Source: Chloroflexota bacterium (lineage in GTDB: Bacteria; Chloroflexota; Anaerolineae; Anaerolineales; Villigracilaceae). From it: a stretch of 64,000 bases of DNA. Numbering within the stretch: the stretch's first letter is position 1; every line of letters starts with the position of its first letter. The translations under genes were made by a program, and so were the position numbers. Below the pieces are notes generated by a model that searched no databases, had not been told where the DNA came from, and was given only the letters and a program-made list of their open reading frames with translations. This document shows positions 14,162 through 23,454 of this stretch, in pieces. Location: NCBI GenBank assembly GCA_021414245.1, contig JAIOOU010000017.1:248001-312000 (forward strand). The letters are read 5' to 3'.

Positions 14162-16069
14162 ATGGCAAAGACCGGTAAGCCGAAGGAATTGGAAGGCGAG
14201 GTTTATTATCCGTCCGCACAGGTTGTGGAGCAGGCCAGGTTAAAGGACTGGGAGGCACTTGCCGAAAAAGCCGGCAAGGACCTGCAGGGTTTTTGGGCCG
14301 AGGAAGCCTCCGAACTGGAATGGTTCAAGAAATGGGACAGGGTTTTGGATGATTCCAACAAACCTTTTTATAAATGGTTCGTGGGCGGCAAGACAAATAT
14401 TATTCACAACGCGATCGACCGTCACTTAAAGACGCACCGCAAGAACCAGCTTGCGCTCATCTGGGAATCGGAGGACGGAAAATCAGAGCGCACTTTTTCA
14501 TATTTTTCAATGAACCGCGAAGTCTCGCGCATGGCCAACATCATCAAAGCCATGGGCGTTCAAAAGGGCGAGCGGGTCACCATTTACATGGGCCGCGTTC
14601 CCGAGATCGTTTTTGCCATGATGGCCTGCGCCAAGATCGGCGCGATCCACTCGGTGGTGTTTGGCGGGTTTTCAGTCGACTCGCTGCAAGGCCGCATCGA
14701 AGACAGCAACTCCAAACTGATCATCACCTGCGACGGCTCCTACCAGAACGGCAAAGTCGTCGAATTGAAAGCCATCGTGGACGAATCTCTCAAGCGCTGC
14801 CCATCGGTTGAAAATGTGATCGTGGTCAAGCGGGTTGGCAATCCGGTGGTCATGGAATCCGGCCGCGACCACTGGTACCAGGATCTGTGCGCCCTGCCGA
14901 TCGCGAATGGGAAATGCGCCACCGAAGTGATGGATGCGGAAGACCCATTGTTCATTCTCTATACCTCCGGGTCCACAGGCAGACCCAAGGCCATCCTGCA
15001 CACACACGGCGGCTACATGGTCGGAACCTATTCGACCTTAAAGTATGTTTTCGATGTCAACGATGAGGACCGCTGGTGGTGCACGGCCGATCCCGGTTGG
15101 ATCACCGGGCATTCCTATCTGGTCTACGGACCGATGATCAACGGTGTGACCTCCTTCATGTTCGAAGGCGGCCCGGCCTACCCCTATCCGAACCGCTGGT
15201 GGCAGTGCATCGAACGGTACGGGATCACCATCTTTTACACGGCACCCACGGCCATTCGTGGACTCATGCGCTTTGGCGAATCCTGGCCGAACAAACACGA
15301 TCTTTCCTCGCTGCGCCTGCTCGGCACGGTCGGTGAGCCGATCAACCCCGAGGCATGGAAGTGGTATTACCGCGTGATCGGCAAGGAAAGGTCGCCGATC
15401 ATTGACACCTGGTGGCAGACTGAAACCGGCGCCTTCATGATCACACCCACCCCAGTTGTGCCTCTCAAACCCGGTTCCGGCACCCGTCCATTTTTTGGGC
15501 AGGAGGCCGAGATCGTTGACGAGGAAGGCAAGCCTGTTCCGGACGATACCGAAGGCTATCTCACCTTGAAGAACCCGTGGCCTTCGATGCTGCGCACGAT
15601 CTACGGGGACGATGAGCGTTATGTTAAACAATACTGGAGCAAATATCCCGGGCGCTACACCACCGGTGACTCTGCCAAACGGGACAAGGATGGGTATTAC
15701 TGGATCATCGGCCGCGTGGATGATGTGATCAAGGTTTCCGGGCACCGCCTGGGCACCGCCGAAGTGGAATCAGCCCTGGTCAGTCACCCCGCCGTAGCTG
15801 AAGCCGCGGCCATCGGGCTGCCGCATGAGGTGAAAGGTCAGGCCATTCACACCTTCGTGATGCTGCGCTCGGGGTTTGCACCTTCCCTGGAATTAGCCGA
15901 GGAATTGCGCCAGCATGTCTCCACCCATATGGGGCCGATCGCCCGCCCCGAGGATGTAAAGTTCGTGGATAAGCTTCCAAAGACACGTTCAGGCAAGATC
16001 ATGCGCCGTGTGTTGAAGGCCAGAGCGCAGGGTTTGCCGGAAGGCGACATCAGTACCCTTGAGGAATAA
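14162..16069 (+). CDS. acsA: Acetyl-CoA synthetase (AMP-forming acetate-CoA ligase)
   Basis: This 635-residue ANL enzyme converts acetate, ATP and CoA to acetyl-CoA, AMP and PPi. Motifs include the P-loop-like YTSGSTGRPKAILHTHGG, the acetate-specificity region WWQTETGAFM with the conserved Trp, YTTGDSAKRDKDGYYWIIGRVDDVIKVSGHRLGTAEVE as the hinge and CoA region, and KTRSGKIMRR with the acylation-sensitive lysine. The length matches canonical Acs. It has a strong ribosome site (AGGAGGCAGG) and is closed by a perfect hairpin terminator. Propionate could be a side substrate. Confidence 0.95.
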   Translation: MAKTGKPKELEGEVYYPSAQVVEQARLKDWEALAEKAGKDLQGFWAEEASELEWFKKWDRVLDDSNKPFYKWFVGGKTNIIHNAIDRHLKTHRKNQLALIWESEDGKSERTFSYFSMNREVSRMANIIKAMGVQKGERVTIYMGRVPEIVFAMMACAKIGAIHSVVFGGFSVDSLQGRIEDSNSKLIITCDGSYQNGKVVELKAIVDESLKRCPSVENVIVVKRVGNPVVMESGRDHWYQDLCALPIANGKCATEVMDAEDPLFILYTSGSTGRPKAILHTHGGYMVGTYSTLKYVFDVNDEDRWWCTADPGWITGHSYLVYGPMINGVTSFMFEGGPAYPYPNRWWQCIERYGITIFYTAPTAIRGLMRFGESWPNKHDLSSLRLLGTVGEPINPEAWKWYYRVIGKERSPIIDTWWQTETGAFMITPTPVVPLKPGSGTRPFFGQEAEIVDEEGKPVPDDTEGYLTLKNPWPSMLRTIYGDDERYVKQYWSKYPGRYTTGDSAKRDKDGYYWIIGRVDDVIKVSGHRLGTAEVESALVSHPAVAEAAAIGLPHEVKGQAIHTFVMLRSGFAPSLELAEELRQHVSTHMGPIARPEDVKFVDKLPKTRSGKIMRRVLKARAQGLPEGDISTLEE

Positions 16070-16073
16070 AGAA

Positions 16074-16122
16074 AATGAAACAAAAAGAACCGAGGAAAAA
16101 CCTCGGTTCTTTTTGTTTCATT
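16074..16122. terminator. Bidirectional terminator
   Basis: A perfect 22-bp inverted repeat (16074-16095 and 16101-16122) with a 5-nt loop and A/T-rich ends terminates both the acetyl-CoA synthetase gene and the convergent M23 peptidase gene. Confidence 0.93.
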
Positions 16123-16138
16123 GACCAGCCGGAACTTT

Positions 16139-17080
16139 CTATCTGGGACTCATATACACTTTTGTGAGCATGCCGGATTCGACATAAACCCAGCGGTCAC
16201 GCACACCTTCACTGCCGCTGACCACAATCCGGTACCGGCCGGGCTGCAGATTGCTCAATACAGCGTCCTCCTGGTTGTTCTCAAAACCAACGGGATAGGT
16301 ATAGGTATGAATCACGGTTTCAGGGGTTTTAGAACCTGTCGGGTAATATTCAACGACCAAATTCCTTTGGACTTTGCGATTCAGGCCGGCGTCAAATTGA
16401 ATGGACAACGCCCCATAGGCTTCACCGTTCCCATCTTTTTCAAGGACCAGCCAAAGTTCGGGGTTTTCAGTAGAATAAAAATTCTCGCCATTCGCCCCGC
16501 GCCTGACTTCGAAATGCAAATGTGGACCGATTGCGGCGCCGGTCCGGCCTACCCCACCAATCACCTCACCCGCCTGTACGGCCTGCCCGGCCTCCACATC
16601 AATTCGGGAAAGGTGGGCATACAGCGTATACAGCTCATTGGCATGACGAATGACGATGAAATTTCCGTAATAATTAACCCAGGGGCTGTGTGTCTTGCTC
16701 TTTTCCATACCGGCAAAAACAACCTCCCCATCCTCGGCAGCCAACACCGGTGTGTGGACAGCCGCGGAGAAATCCACGCCGCGATGAGTTTCCCGTTTTC
16801 CGTTGTCGTTGGAGGCGTATTTATAATTTTTCGCCAGGGGATCGGCGTAAAGCGGGTCGACCGGTTCCTGAAAAATAAAATGCCCGTTTGCAATGCAATA
16901 GTCCTCGGTTTGAACGTCACAGGTTTGCACGGTGACCGCCGAAATATCCGGGTGCATCATCCCGGCATCAAATTGAACCGCGCCGGCTTTCAACGGCATT
17001 TGAAATGAGGCTCTCGTAAACAAGGGGGTTTTGGTATTTAATGCCTTTGGTGCTTCCACGCTGACCAGCAGGATCAACAC
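16139..17080 (-). CDS. Exported M23-family metallopeptidase
   Basis: The C-terminal half has the zinc-peptidase motifs HRGVDFSA (H-x3-D) and PHLHFEVR (H-x-H), with YTLYAHLSRIDVEAGQAVQAGEVIGGVGRTG between them, as in LytM-type peptidoglycan endopeptidases. A beta-rich tail of ~90 residues follows. No ATG exists at the 5' end. TTG at 17080 or GTG at 17083 would start within a hydrophobic run, while the frame continues upstream to an ATT at 17111-17113. Starting there gives a complete signal peptide (basic n-region NRIK, then a hydrophobic core) with GAGG 10 nt before it. The true start is therefore uncertain and the protein may be 324 residues. Confidence 0.85.
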   Translation of the reverse strand: MLILLVSVEAPKALNTKTPLFTRASFQMPLKAGAVQFDAGMMHPDISAVTVQTCDVQTEDYCIANGHFIFQEPVDPLYADPLAKNYKYASNDNGKRETHRGVDFSAAVHTPVLAAEDGEVVFAGMEKSKTHSPWVNYYGNFIVIRHANELYTLYAHLSRIDVEAGQAVQAGEVIGGVGRTGAAIGPHLHFEVRRGANGENFYSTENPELWLVLEKDGNGEAYGALSIQFDAGLNRKVQRNLVVEYYPTGSKTPETVIHTYTYPVGFENNQEDAVLSNLQPGRYRIVVSGSEGVRDRWVYVESGMLTKVYMSPR

Positions 17081-17169
17081 CAGTGCAAATACCGCAGTTT
17101 TTATTCTATTAATGTTGGCTTATCCTCTTTGACCCCCTGAAATTGCATATCAACCGGAGGCAGGGATAT

Positions 17170-17197
17170 TTTATAGTACGAGTTGAATTTGCGTCAA
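17170..17197 (-). promoter_or_regulatory. Promoter of the M23 peptidase gene
   Basis: On the minus strand TTGACG (17192-17197) and TATAAA (17170-17175) are separated by 16 bp, upstream of the peptidase. The rest of the 17081-17250 gap holds only its ribosome-site region; I see no gene there. Confidence 0.6.
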
Positions 17198-17250
17198 TCG
17201 TTTAAGCCGTCAATATTGATAGGCAGGGAAATCGGTCCGATCCGGTCGAA

Positions 17251-18909
17251 TTAACGCTCGCCTTCGGCGGAACTGCTCCGAAAATTGGCGCGGATCAGGG
17301 AGATGCTGACCGCCGGAAGATTAACCGGGTCCGGATAGGCCAGATAGCGGCGCGACCAGACCGGATGAAATTTTTCCTTGAAGGCATGCAGACCCTTGAA
17401 ATTGTAAAAGCGGTTCACGTTTTCATAGATGAAGCGGATCGTACGTTGCAAGGCCGGGTCTGCACGCTTCTCTCCAATTCCGGAAAAAGTACTTAATCCC
17501 AGATTGAACGAGGCCACTCCCTGCTCCTTTGCCCAAAGAAAGAGGGACACGAACAGGAAATCCATGATGCCTTTTTCGGAAAAGCTGCGGTGCCGCATCA
17601 AATCCACGGCGACCTCATTGGCCTGAAACTCGGTCACGATATTTGCAAAAGCATCGATGAAGCCCTCTCCATCCCGAACAAGCAGGATGGGACAGGTATT
17701 AAGATATTCCTCGTCAAACCAGCCAAGGGAAAATCCCATCTCCTTCATTCCACGGGTTGCCAGCCAGTCGTCACTGATGGAACGCAGTTCCCGCAGCATT
17801 CGCGTTGAATGAGGCGGCGACTGGACAGCCACCTTATAGCCGTTGCGAAGCATTTTGTTGTAGGCATTGCGGACATTCTTGTTTTCACTACCTTCCAGCG
17901 TGAAGGCGGACACGTCCACACTGGCCTCCTGTCCAAGAGGCAGGGCGTCAAAGTTGAGTTTTTGATAGGCATCCAGGCGGTCAGGCATGATCTGATAAAA
18001 CGCCGGGACCCAGTCATTGAGGCTGCAAAGATCCTTGAAGGATTGAATCGCAGATTCCAGGTCTTCCGGCGGTCCAATCGGGTCACCAAGGGCAAGCGCC
18101 ACCCGATTCTCGATCACATACGAAATCAGGGATCCGCCCGGGCTGAAATAATGCAGCTTGTCATCGAAGAGCGCATACCGCGCCAGAGATGACCTGCCAT
18201 GTGCACGGACAATGTCCCAAGCACGGGCACGTTCGTCCGTTGACGGAAGCAGGCGTGCCAGAACCGGACGCAGCAACATGAACAGGGCATATGCGCCCGT
18301 GCCTGCCCCCACCATGTAGATCGAATCGGCAAAGTATTTTCCAAAACCGGTGATCGGTTGCAGACCGGGATCGTAAAAAGCCACAAACATGACGATGGTT
18401 TGCCGGATGGCAGCCCAAAATCCAAAATTAACCTGAAAGTGTCTGTCCAGCAAATAAAAGCCGAGCACGCCATAGGCCAGAGTGAAGCCCAGGGAGGCGG
18501 ACACCGCATAAAGTCCAGCGCGAACCGAAGGCGCATCCGAGCGGGCCCGAAAATTTCGGCGGGTCAGGATCAACAGCACGAGCAGGAGCGCGGCAAAAGC
18601 GGCTTCTTCATAATCCAGACCCTTGATGAGATGAGTGGGAATGGAAATGGATAAAATGCCGACAGTCAGGAGCCAGCCAACTCGTTTTCCCCGCCATAAG
18701 CTGACCGCCAACAGCAGCAGGGCAAAGCCTGCCAGCGCCGATGTGAGATGACCGCCGCGCGAAACCCCAAATGGCGAATACTCCTCCAACAATTTCAAGC
18801 GGTCCTTAAGGGAAGGCGTAACCGCCGACAGGACATTGACGATGCCCATGGCGGCGGTTAGCAAAGAGATCGATCTAACGATGGTCAATTCAGGAAGTTT
18901 GAATCTCAT
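17251..18909 (-). CDS. MprF-like membrane protein with DUF2156 (lysyl-phosphatidylglycerol synthetase-type) domain
   Basis: This 552-residue protein has about six N-terminal membrane helices (residues 10-215) and a cytoplasmic C-terminal DUF2156 domain (about 235-530), the double-GNAT fold of MprF/LPG synthase. Conserved blocks are GGSLISYVIENRVALALGDPIGP, FYQIMPDRLDAYQKLNF and GIMDFLFVSLFLWAKEQGVASFNLGLSTFSGIG. MprF enzymes transfer an amino acid from aminoacyl-tRNA to a membrane lipid and lower surface charge. The membrane part is shorter than the full flippase of Staphylococcus MprF (usually about 840 residues). The aminoacyl donor is unknown. Confidence 0.85.
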   Translation of the reverse strand: MRFKLPELTIVRSISLLTAAMGIVNVLSAVTPSLKDRLKLLEEYSPFGVSRGGHLTSALAGFALLLLAVSLWRGKRVGWLLTVGILSISIPTHLIKGLDYEEAAFAALLLVLLILTRRNFRARSDAPSVRAGLYAVSASLGFTLAYGVLGFYLLDRHFQVNFGFWAAIRQTIVMFVAFYDPGLQPITGFGKYFADSIYMVGAGTGAYALFMLLRPVLARLLPSTDERARAWDIVRAHGRSSLARYALFDDKLHYFSPGGSLISYVIENRVALALGDPIGPPEDLESAIQSFKDLCSLNDWVPAFYQIMPDRLDAYQKLNFDALPLGQEASVDVSAFTLEGSENKNVRNAYNKMLRNGYKVAVQSPPHSTRMLRELRSISDDWLATRGMKEMGFSLGWFDEEYLNTCPILLVRDGEGFIDAFANIVTEFQANEVAVDLMRHRSFSEKGIMDFLFVSLFLWAKEQGVASFNLGLSTFSGIGEKRADPALQRTIRFIYENVNRFYNFKGLHAFKEKFHPVWSRRYLAYPDPVNLPAVSISLIRANFRSSSAEGER

Positions 18910-18937
18910 TTTGTTGGTTCGATATTGGGCTCCAAAG

Positions 18938-20470
18938 TTAAATTCCGCCGCGATCCTTCACGATCTTGCGAACCTGTTTTTCGAGTTTGTCGGCTTGTTT
19001 TTCAAGGGCGGCGAGTTCCGTGAGCATTTTTTCGCCAGGGGACCTGTCTTCCAGCGTGTTGAGGTTGATGCGGACATTGCAGGATGCCGCCGTCAGGGAG
19101 GCGCGCGCCATGGCAAAACCGGACATCGAGTCGCTGATGGCGTTGGCGTTGCCGCTTTCAGCGCATTTCACGGCCAGCTCCATCACCTTGACGGCGTCCT
19201 CGCAAACATGCAGGGGAATATGGGCGGCATTCAAAGTGGCTTGAATAACGGCCGCATTTCTTGCGGACTTTTGCTCCTCGGTATCCTTTGGAAGTTTGAA
19301 GGTCGCCATGAGCACTTCAAAGGCGGAGGCGTCATCGTCCACGGCCTGGGTGAGTTCCTTGCGGAGATTCTCCGCCACCACGCGCACGGCCTGCATCTCG
19401 GCTTCGACTTCAGCATACTTCTTTTTGCCGATCGTCAAGCCTGCCACCATCGCGACCAGGCCCGCGCCCATCGCGCCGGCATACGCGCCCGCGGACCCGC
19501 CTCCGGGGGTGGGCGTCGGGGCTGCTAATTCGTCGATAAACGAAGCAGGCTTCGGTGAGTCTGAACCGGCGGTGGAAGGTGAGGAAAAGATCCGGGACTC
19601 GAGAATCTGTTCGGGGGAGAATTGATCCAGTTGGGTGTACCAAACCGCCGCGTCCACCAAGGCTTCCTGCGGGATCAACCCGACCAGTTCGCTGTGATGA
19701 ATGCCGACGCCGTAGCGTTCGGCTTCGCGCCGGATGAATTCGACCACGCGCGCAATCGGCGTTTCGCGGAAGTTGGTCAGGTTCATTGAGACCTGCGCAC
19801 GGCCATCCACGAGCAGGCCCAGCCCTTTGACATAGCGCAGTCCGCCCGAAGACTGACGGACCGCCCTGGCGATCTTTTTGGCGATGTCCACATCCTCACT
19901 GGTGAGATAGACATTGAAGGCAACCAGCGGATTGCGCGCACCGATGACCGTGGCGCCGGCCTTGGGCATTTTGACGGGACCGTAGTCAGGCTTGCGGTCT
20001 GGATTGGTTTCGATCTCCGCCTTGATACCTTCGTACTGGCCCCTGCGGACATTTTCCAGATTGACTCTTTCGGGGCGACTGGCAGCCGCTTCATACAAGT
20101 AGACCGGGATCTGGAGCTCGCTTCCGACGCGCTGGCCCAGCCGTTTAGCAATGGCGATGCACTCGTCCATGCCCACCCCGCTGAGCGGCACGAAAGGACA
20201 AACATCCGTGGCTCCCATGCGCGGATGCGCGCCCGTATGCTGATCGAGGTCGATCAGCTCGGCGGCGGTCTTGATGGCGCGGAAGGCGGCTTCTTCAACG
20301 CCGGCGGGCGTGCCTGCAAAGGTGATCACGGTGCGGTTGTGGTCGAGGTCGGAGGAACGGTCGAGGAGTTTGACCTCGGCGACCGATTGGATGGCGGCGA
20401 CGATCTGGTCAATGACCTCGGGTCGGCGCGCGTCGGAGAAATTGGGGATGCATTCGATGAGTTGGGTCAT
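18938..20470 (-). CDS. ftcD: Bifunctional glutamate formimidoyltransferase / formimidotetrahydrofolate cyclodeaminase
   Basis: This 510-residue fusion holds, at residues 1-300, a formiminotransferase with IECIPNFSD and the catalytic HTGAHPRMGATDVCPFVP segment. Residues ~315-510 form an all-helical cyclodeaminase domain beginning FIDELAAPTPTPGGGSAGAYAGAMGAGLVAMV. Together they transfer the formimino group of formiminoglutamate to tetrahydrofolate and deaminate it to 5,10-methenyl-THF, linking histidine breakdown to one-carbon metabolism. The fused form is like the animal enzyme; many bacteria keep the two separate. No hut genes are in the window. Confidence 0.93.
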   Translation of the reverse strand: MTQLIECIPNFSDARRPEVIDQIVAAIQSVAEVKLLDRSSDLDHNRTVITFAGTPAGVEEAAFRAIKTAAELIDLDQHTGAHPRMGATDVCPFVPLSGVGMDECIAIAKRLGQRVGSELQIPVYLYEAAASRPERVNLENVRRGQYEGIKAEIETNPDRKPDYGPVKMPKAGATVIGARNPLVAFNVYLTSEDVDIAKKIARAVRQSSGGLRYVKGLGLLVDGRAQVSMNLTNFRETPIARVVEFIRREAERYGVGIHHSELVGLIPQEALVDAAVWYTQLDQFSPEQILESRIFSSPSTAGSDSPKPASFIDELAAPTPTPGGGSAGAYAGAMGAGLVAMVAGLTIGKKKYAEVEAEMQAVRVVAENLRKELTQAVDDDASAFEVLMATFKLPKDTEEQKSARNAAVIQATLNAAHIPLHVCEDAVKVMELAVKCAESGNANAISDSMSGFAMARASLTAASCNVRINLNTLEDRSPGEKMLTELAALEKQADKLEKQVRKIVKDRGGI

Positions 20471-20573
20471 GGGATTTCCGATTGGAGATTATGGAATTAC
20501 GATTGATAAGTACCATTATAAGTCACGTCAATGCAAGCGGGGAGTTTATTTAATTATCCCGTATAATCGCAAG

Positions 20574-21176
20574 ATGGAAAAATCCCGCCTGGAAGCCTTT
20601 AGCGATGGTGTCTTTGCCATTGTGATCACTTTATTAATTCTCGATATCCGTTTCCCCGAGGTGCCCTACAGCCAATTTATAGCCACCTTGGTTTCGGTGC
20701 TGCCGCGCATCCTGGCTTATGTGATGAGCTTTATCATCATCGGGCTGTACTGGGTCATCCACCACAACTCCATGCACGCCATCAAGAAAACAGACCGCGG
20801 TTTCCTGTGGCTGAACATCCTGCTTTTGCTGTGCGTGAGCTTTATCCCCTTCCCCACCTCGTTATTGGGACGTTATCCCTTTCAGGGCGGGCCGATCATC
20901 TTTTACGGCCTGACCCTGATCGCCTGCAACGCGATCGGATACGTCATGCTGGTCTACGTTTATTACCATCCCCACCTTGCGGTGGCCGAATTCAACAGGC
21001 AATATATGCGCAGTCACACACCAAACTATATCTTTGTCAACGGGTTCTATCTGGGCGCCATTTTGCTGGCAAATTCATACCCGCTCCTGAGTTACCTGAT
21101 CTACAGCACGGTGGTGATCCTGATCATTGTCTTCCTCCCCAAACGCGATGACGGCATTAATTATCAAGGCGAATGA
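20574..21176 (+). CDS. TMEM175-family potassium channel homologue (first paralogue)
   Basis: The start at 20574 lies 6 nt after TATAAT (20562-20567), so the message is probably leaderless; longer in-frame starts would run antisense into ftcD. The 200-residue protein opens with EKSRLEAFSDGVFAIVITLLIL, whose R-x3-FSD motif in the first helix marks the bacterial TMEM175 family. These form tetrameric potassium-leak channels with six helices per subunit. Five further hydrophobic segments are visible. A second paralogue lies 2.3 kb downstream. Confidence 0.88.
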   Translation: MEKSRLEAFSDGVFAIVITLLILDIRFPEVPYSQFIATLVSVLPRILAYVMSFIIIGLYWVIHHNSMHAIKKTDRGFLWLNILLLLCVSFIPFPTSLLGRYPFQGGPIIFYGLTLIACNAIGYVMLVYVYYHPHLAVAEFNRQYMRSHTPNYIFVNGFYLGAILLANSYPLLSYLIYSTVVILIIVFLPKRDDGINYQGE

Positions 21177-21199
21177 GACTTCATAAAATAATATTTGCC

Positions 21200-21228
21200 T
21201 TGACATTCTAGAACACTTATTCTATACT
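21200..21228 (+). promoter_or_regulatory. Consensus promoter of the DMT transporter gene
   Basis: TTGACA (21200-21205) and TATACT (21223-21228) are spaced 17 bp, the same -35/-10 pair as the GbsR-type gene promoter. An 8-bp palindrome TTCTAGAA (21206-21213) fills part of the spacer and might be an operator. Confidence 0.82.
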
Positions 21229-21276
21229 GGCCGGCGTCCGCTACCAACTTTTATCAACCCAACCAAGGAGAGAGTC

Positions 21277-22167
21277 TTGAAACCAAAGCATTGGTTCGTT
21301 TTTATTTTACTGGGTGCGATCTGGAGTTCTTCGTTCATGTGGATCAAGATCGCCCTGCGCGAAATGGGACCCAATACCCTGGTCGCCTACCGCGTGATCT
21401 TCGGCCTGTTATTCTGCATCGTCTGGGTTTCCATCCAGCGCGTCTCCTGGCCGCGCAGGTTCAGCGACTGGGTTCCCCTGTTGATCGTCGGCATCACGAA
21501 TATCGCAGCTCCGTTCCTCCTGATCTCATGGGGTGAACAGCACATCGACTCGGCGGTCGCCTCGATTCTCGACGCGACCGTTCCGCTCTTTACGATCTTG
21601 ATCGCGCATTACCTGCTGCGTGACGACAAGATGACGGTCCCCAAGGTGCTGGGTTTGCTGATCGGAATGGCCGGTGTGATCGTGCTGATGAGCAAGGACA
21701 TCGGGGCATCGCCCAGTTCCCTGATCGGTCAGTTTGCAGTGGTGCTGGCCTGTATTTTTTATGCAGGCACTTCCGTATATGTGCGCATCAAAACCGTGGA
21801 CACACAGCCGATCTTCCGCAGCGCCATTCCTCTGATCTCCGCCTCCGTGATCATGTGGCCGGCCGCCTTTTTGATGGAGTCTCCGGTGGCGCTTCCGCAT
21901 GCAGGCATCACATGGATCGCGCTGTTGTTTATGGGCATGCTCGGCTCGGGCCTGGCTTTTGTAATGGCCTTCTATTTGATCCATGAGATCGGCCCGACCC
22001 GCACCACCATGGTCACCTATTTGTTCCCATTGGGCGGGGTGCTTTTGGGCGTGATCTTCCTGCACGAACAGCTGACCTGGCAGCTGGTCACAGGCGCCGC
22101 GCTGATCATCCTCAGCCTCGTGGCAGCCAACTGGCAGCCCGGGGAAGCCGCCGCGCAAACGGCGTAG
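21277..22167 (+). CDS. EamA/DMT-family transporter
   Basis: This 296-residue protein has ten hydrophobic helices in two EamA repeats. The first begins FILLGAIWSSSFMWIKIALREMGPNTLVAYRVIFG and the second ends VTYLFPLGGVLLGVIFLHEQLTW, both typical drug/metabolite-transporter signatures. Such proteins export amino acids, nucleosides or other metabolites by proton exchange. It is preceded by a strong promoter and GGAGAGAG ribosome site, and is apparently monocistronic. The substrate is unknown. Confidence 0.88.
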   Translation: MKPKHWFVFILLGAIWSSSFMWIKIALREMGPNTLVAYRVIFGLLFCIVWVSIQRVSWPRRFSDWVPLLIVGITNIAAPFLLISWGEQHIDSAVASILDATVPLFTILIAHYLLRDDKMTVPKVLGLLIGMAGVIVLMSKDIGASPSSLIGQFAVVLACIFYAGTSVYVRIKTVDTQPIFRSAIPLISASVIMWPAAFLMESPVALPHAGITWIALLFMGMLGSGLAFVMAFYLIHEIGPTRTTMVTYLFPLGGVLLGVIFLHEQLTWQLVTGAALIILSLVAANWQPGEAAAQTA

Positions 22168-22252
22168 TACACTGCCCCATCACACATGCAGGTACATCAA
22201 GGGATCCGCAATCAACTTGCGGGTCCCTCTTTCATGTATAATCTTCGCTTCC

Positions 22253-22900
22253 ATGAACAATCGATCCTTCGATCTCGTCATTTTCGATTGCGACGGCGTG
22301 CTGGTCAACAGCGAGCCGCTTGCCAATCAGGTCTATGTGCAAATGCTGGGCGATTACGGCTACCAGGTCAACACCGAGGAATATCTCAGGGAGTTTTCAG
22401 GAGTGGCCATCACGCAACGGCTGGCGGTCACTTCACAACGGTTAAATTGGTCCCCGCCCGAAAATTTCCATGCCGTTTTCAATCAACGGCTGGCGACTCT
22501 CACACAAAGGGAACTCCAGCCCGTCCCGGGCATCCATGCCCTCATCGATTCCCTGACCGCCCCGATCTGCGTCGCCAGCAACGGCAGTCGTTCTGAGATA
22601 ATGCTGCGTTTGAAGATCGCGAACCTTACGGATAAATTCGGCGACGCAATCTTCAGCGGACTGGATGTACCGCATCCCAAGCCGGCCCCGGATGTCTTTC
22701 TGGCTGCCGCCCGTTCCTTCAATATTCCGCCCTCCCGCTGCATTGTCGTGGAAGACAGCCTGCCCGGAGTCACGGCGGCGGTGCGGGCCGGCATGAAAGT
22801 CTACGGCCACGCCGCGCTCACGCCGGCCTGGTCCCTGCAGGAGACGGGCGCGATCCCATTTGTGAACATGTTCGAATTGAAGAAAATTCTCTCCGGATAG
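22253..22900 (+). CDS. HAD-superfamily phosphatase (beta-PGM/phosphoglycolate-phosphatase-like)
   Basis: I use the ATG at 22253 (10 nt after TATAAT 22237-22242); the 215-residue product then begins just before the catalytic motif. HAD motif I is FDCDGVLVNSEP with the nucleophile Asp, motif II is CVASNGSR, and motifs III/IV are HPKPAPDVFLAAARSF and CIVVEDSLPGVTAAVRAGMKVYG. The small helical cap between residues 15-80 is of the C1 type. This subgroup dephosphorylates sugar phosphates, phosphoglycolate or related small molecules; the exact substrate cannot be set. Confidence 0.88.
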   Translation: MNNRSFDLVIFDCDGVLVNSEPLANQVYVQMLGDYGYQVNTEEYLREFSGVAITQRLAVTSQRLNWSPPENFHAVFNQRLATLTQRELQPVPGIHALIDSLTAPICVASNGSRSEIMLRLKIANLTDKFGDAIFSGLDVPHPKPAPDVFLAAARSFNIPPSRCIVVEDSLPGVTAAVRAGMKVYGHAALTPAWSLQETGAIPFVNMFELKKILSG

Positions 22901-22948
22901 ATTGTCCTTTTCCTTGGAATCAAGTGTTGGCGATGAAAGCGAGGAACT

Positions 22949-23431
22949 ATGTTTGAGAATCGTGAAAAACAGCTTGCAGATCTGGAACTGGCATATCACG
23001 CCTTCGTGGAAACTATAAAAAAGCTCTCAAAGGAGGAACTTCTCCGGTCCCTGGGCGACTGGAGTCCACGGGATATCCTGGCTCATTTTATCGGCTGGAA
23101 TCGCATTACCCTGGCGGGATGTGCCGAGATCTGCGAAGGAGTGGTCCCCTTTTATTTTTACGATGGGACGAACGATTACCGGGTTGTGAATGCCTCATTT
23201 TTCGAAAAATATTCATCCGTCGATCGGGATGTTTTATTGGAACAGGTGGACTCAACCCTTCAGGCATTGACCTCCTACCTGAAAACGATCGATGAAAAGG
23301 AATGGGAATTGGATACGGGCCTGGTCCACTACCGGGCTGGGCCGGTGACCGTGGCCCGCTGCGTCGATTCCCTGATCCGCGATTATGGCAAACACCGGGA
23401 TGAGATCATCGCCGGAATGCATCCTGCTTGA
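22949..23431 (+). CDS. DinB/ClbS-like four-helix-bundle protein
   Basis: This 160-residue helical protein carries WSPRDILAHFIGWNR near residue 50, the signature of the DinB/DfsB/ClbS group, whose members are thiol-S-transferases or toxin-resistance hydrolases. A histidine in LAHF and one in the C-terminal YGKHRDEI could form part of the metal site. It has a GAGGAA ribosome site. The second TMEM175 gene follows 23 bp later. The function is unknown beyond family. Confidence 0.75.
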   Translation: MFENREKQLADLELAYHAFVETIKKLSKEELLRSLGDWSPRDILAHFIGWNRITLAGCAEICEGVVPFYFYDGTNDYRVVNASFFEKYSSVDRDVLLEQVDSTLQALTSYLKTIDEKEWELDTGLVHYRAGPVTVARCVDSLIRDYGKHRDEIIAGMHPA

Positions 23432-23454
23432 TTTTTTCGGTTCGGAGATCAAAC

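Noticed and set aside
15038-15745. Long minus-strand frame inside acetyl-CoA synthetase
   Set aside because: It is a shadow of a strongly conserved coding sequence.
16121-17008. Long plus-strand frame opposite the M23 peptidase
   Set aside because: It is antisense to a gene with clear catalytic motifs and itself shows no family features or ribosome site.
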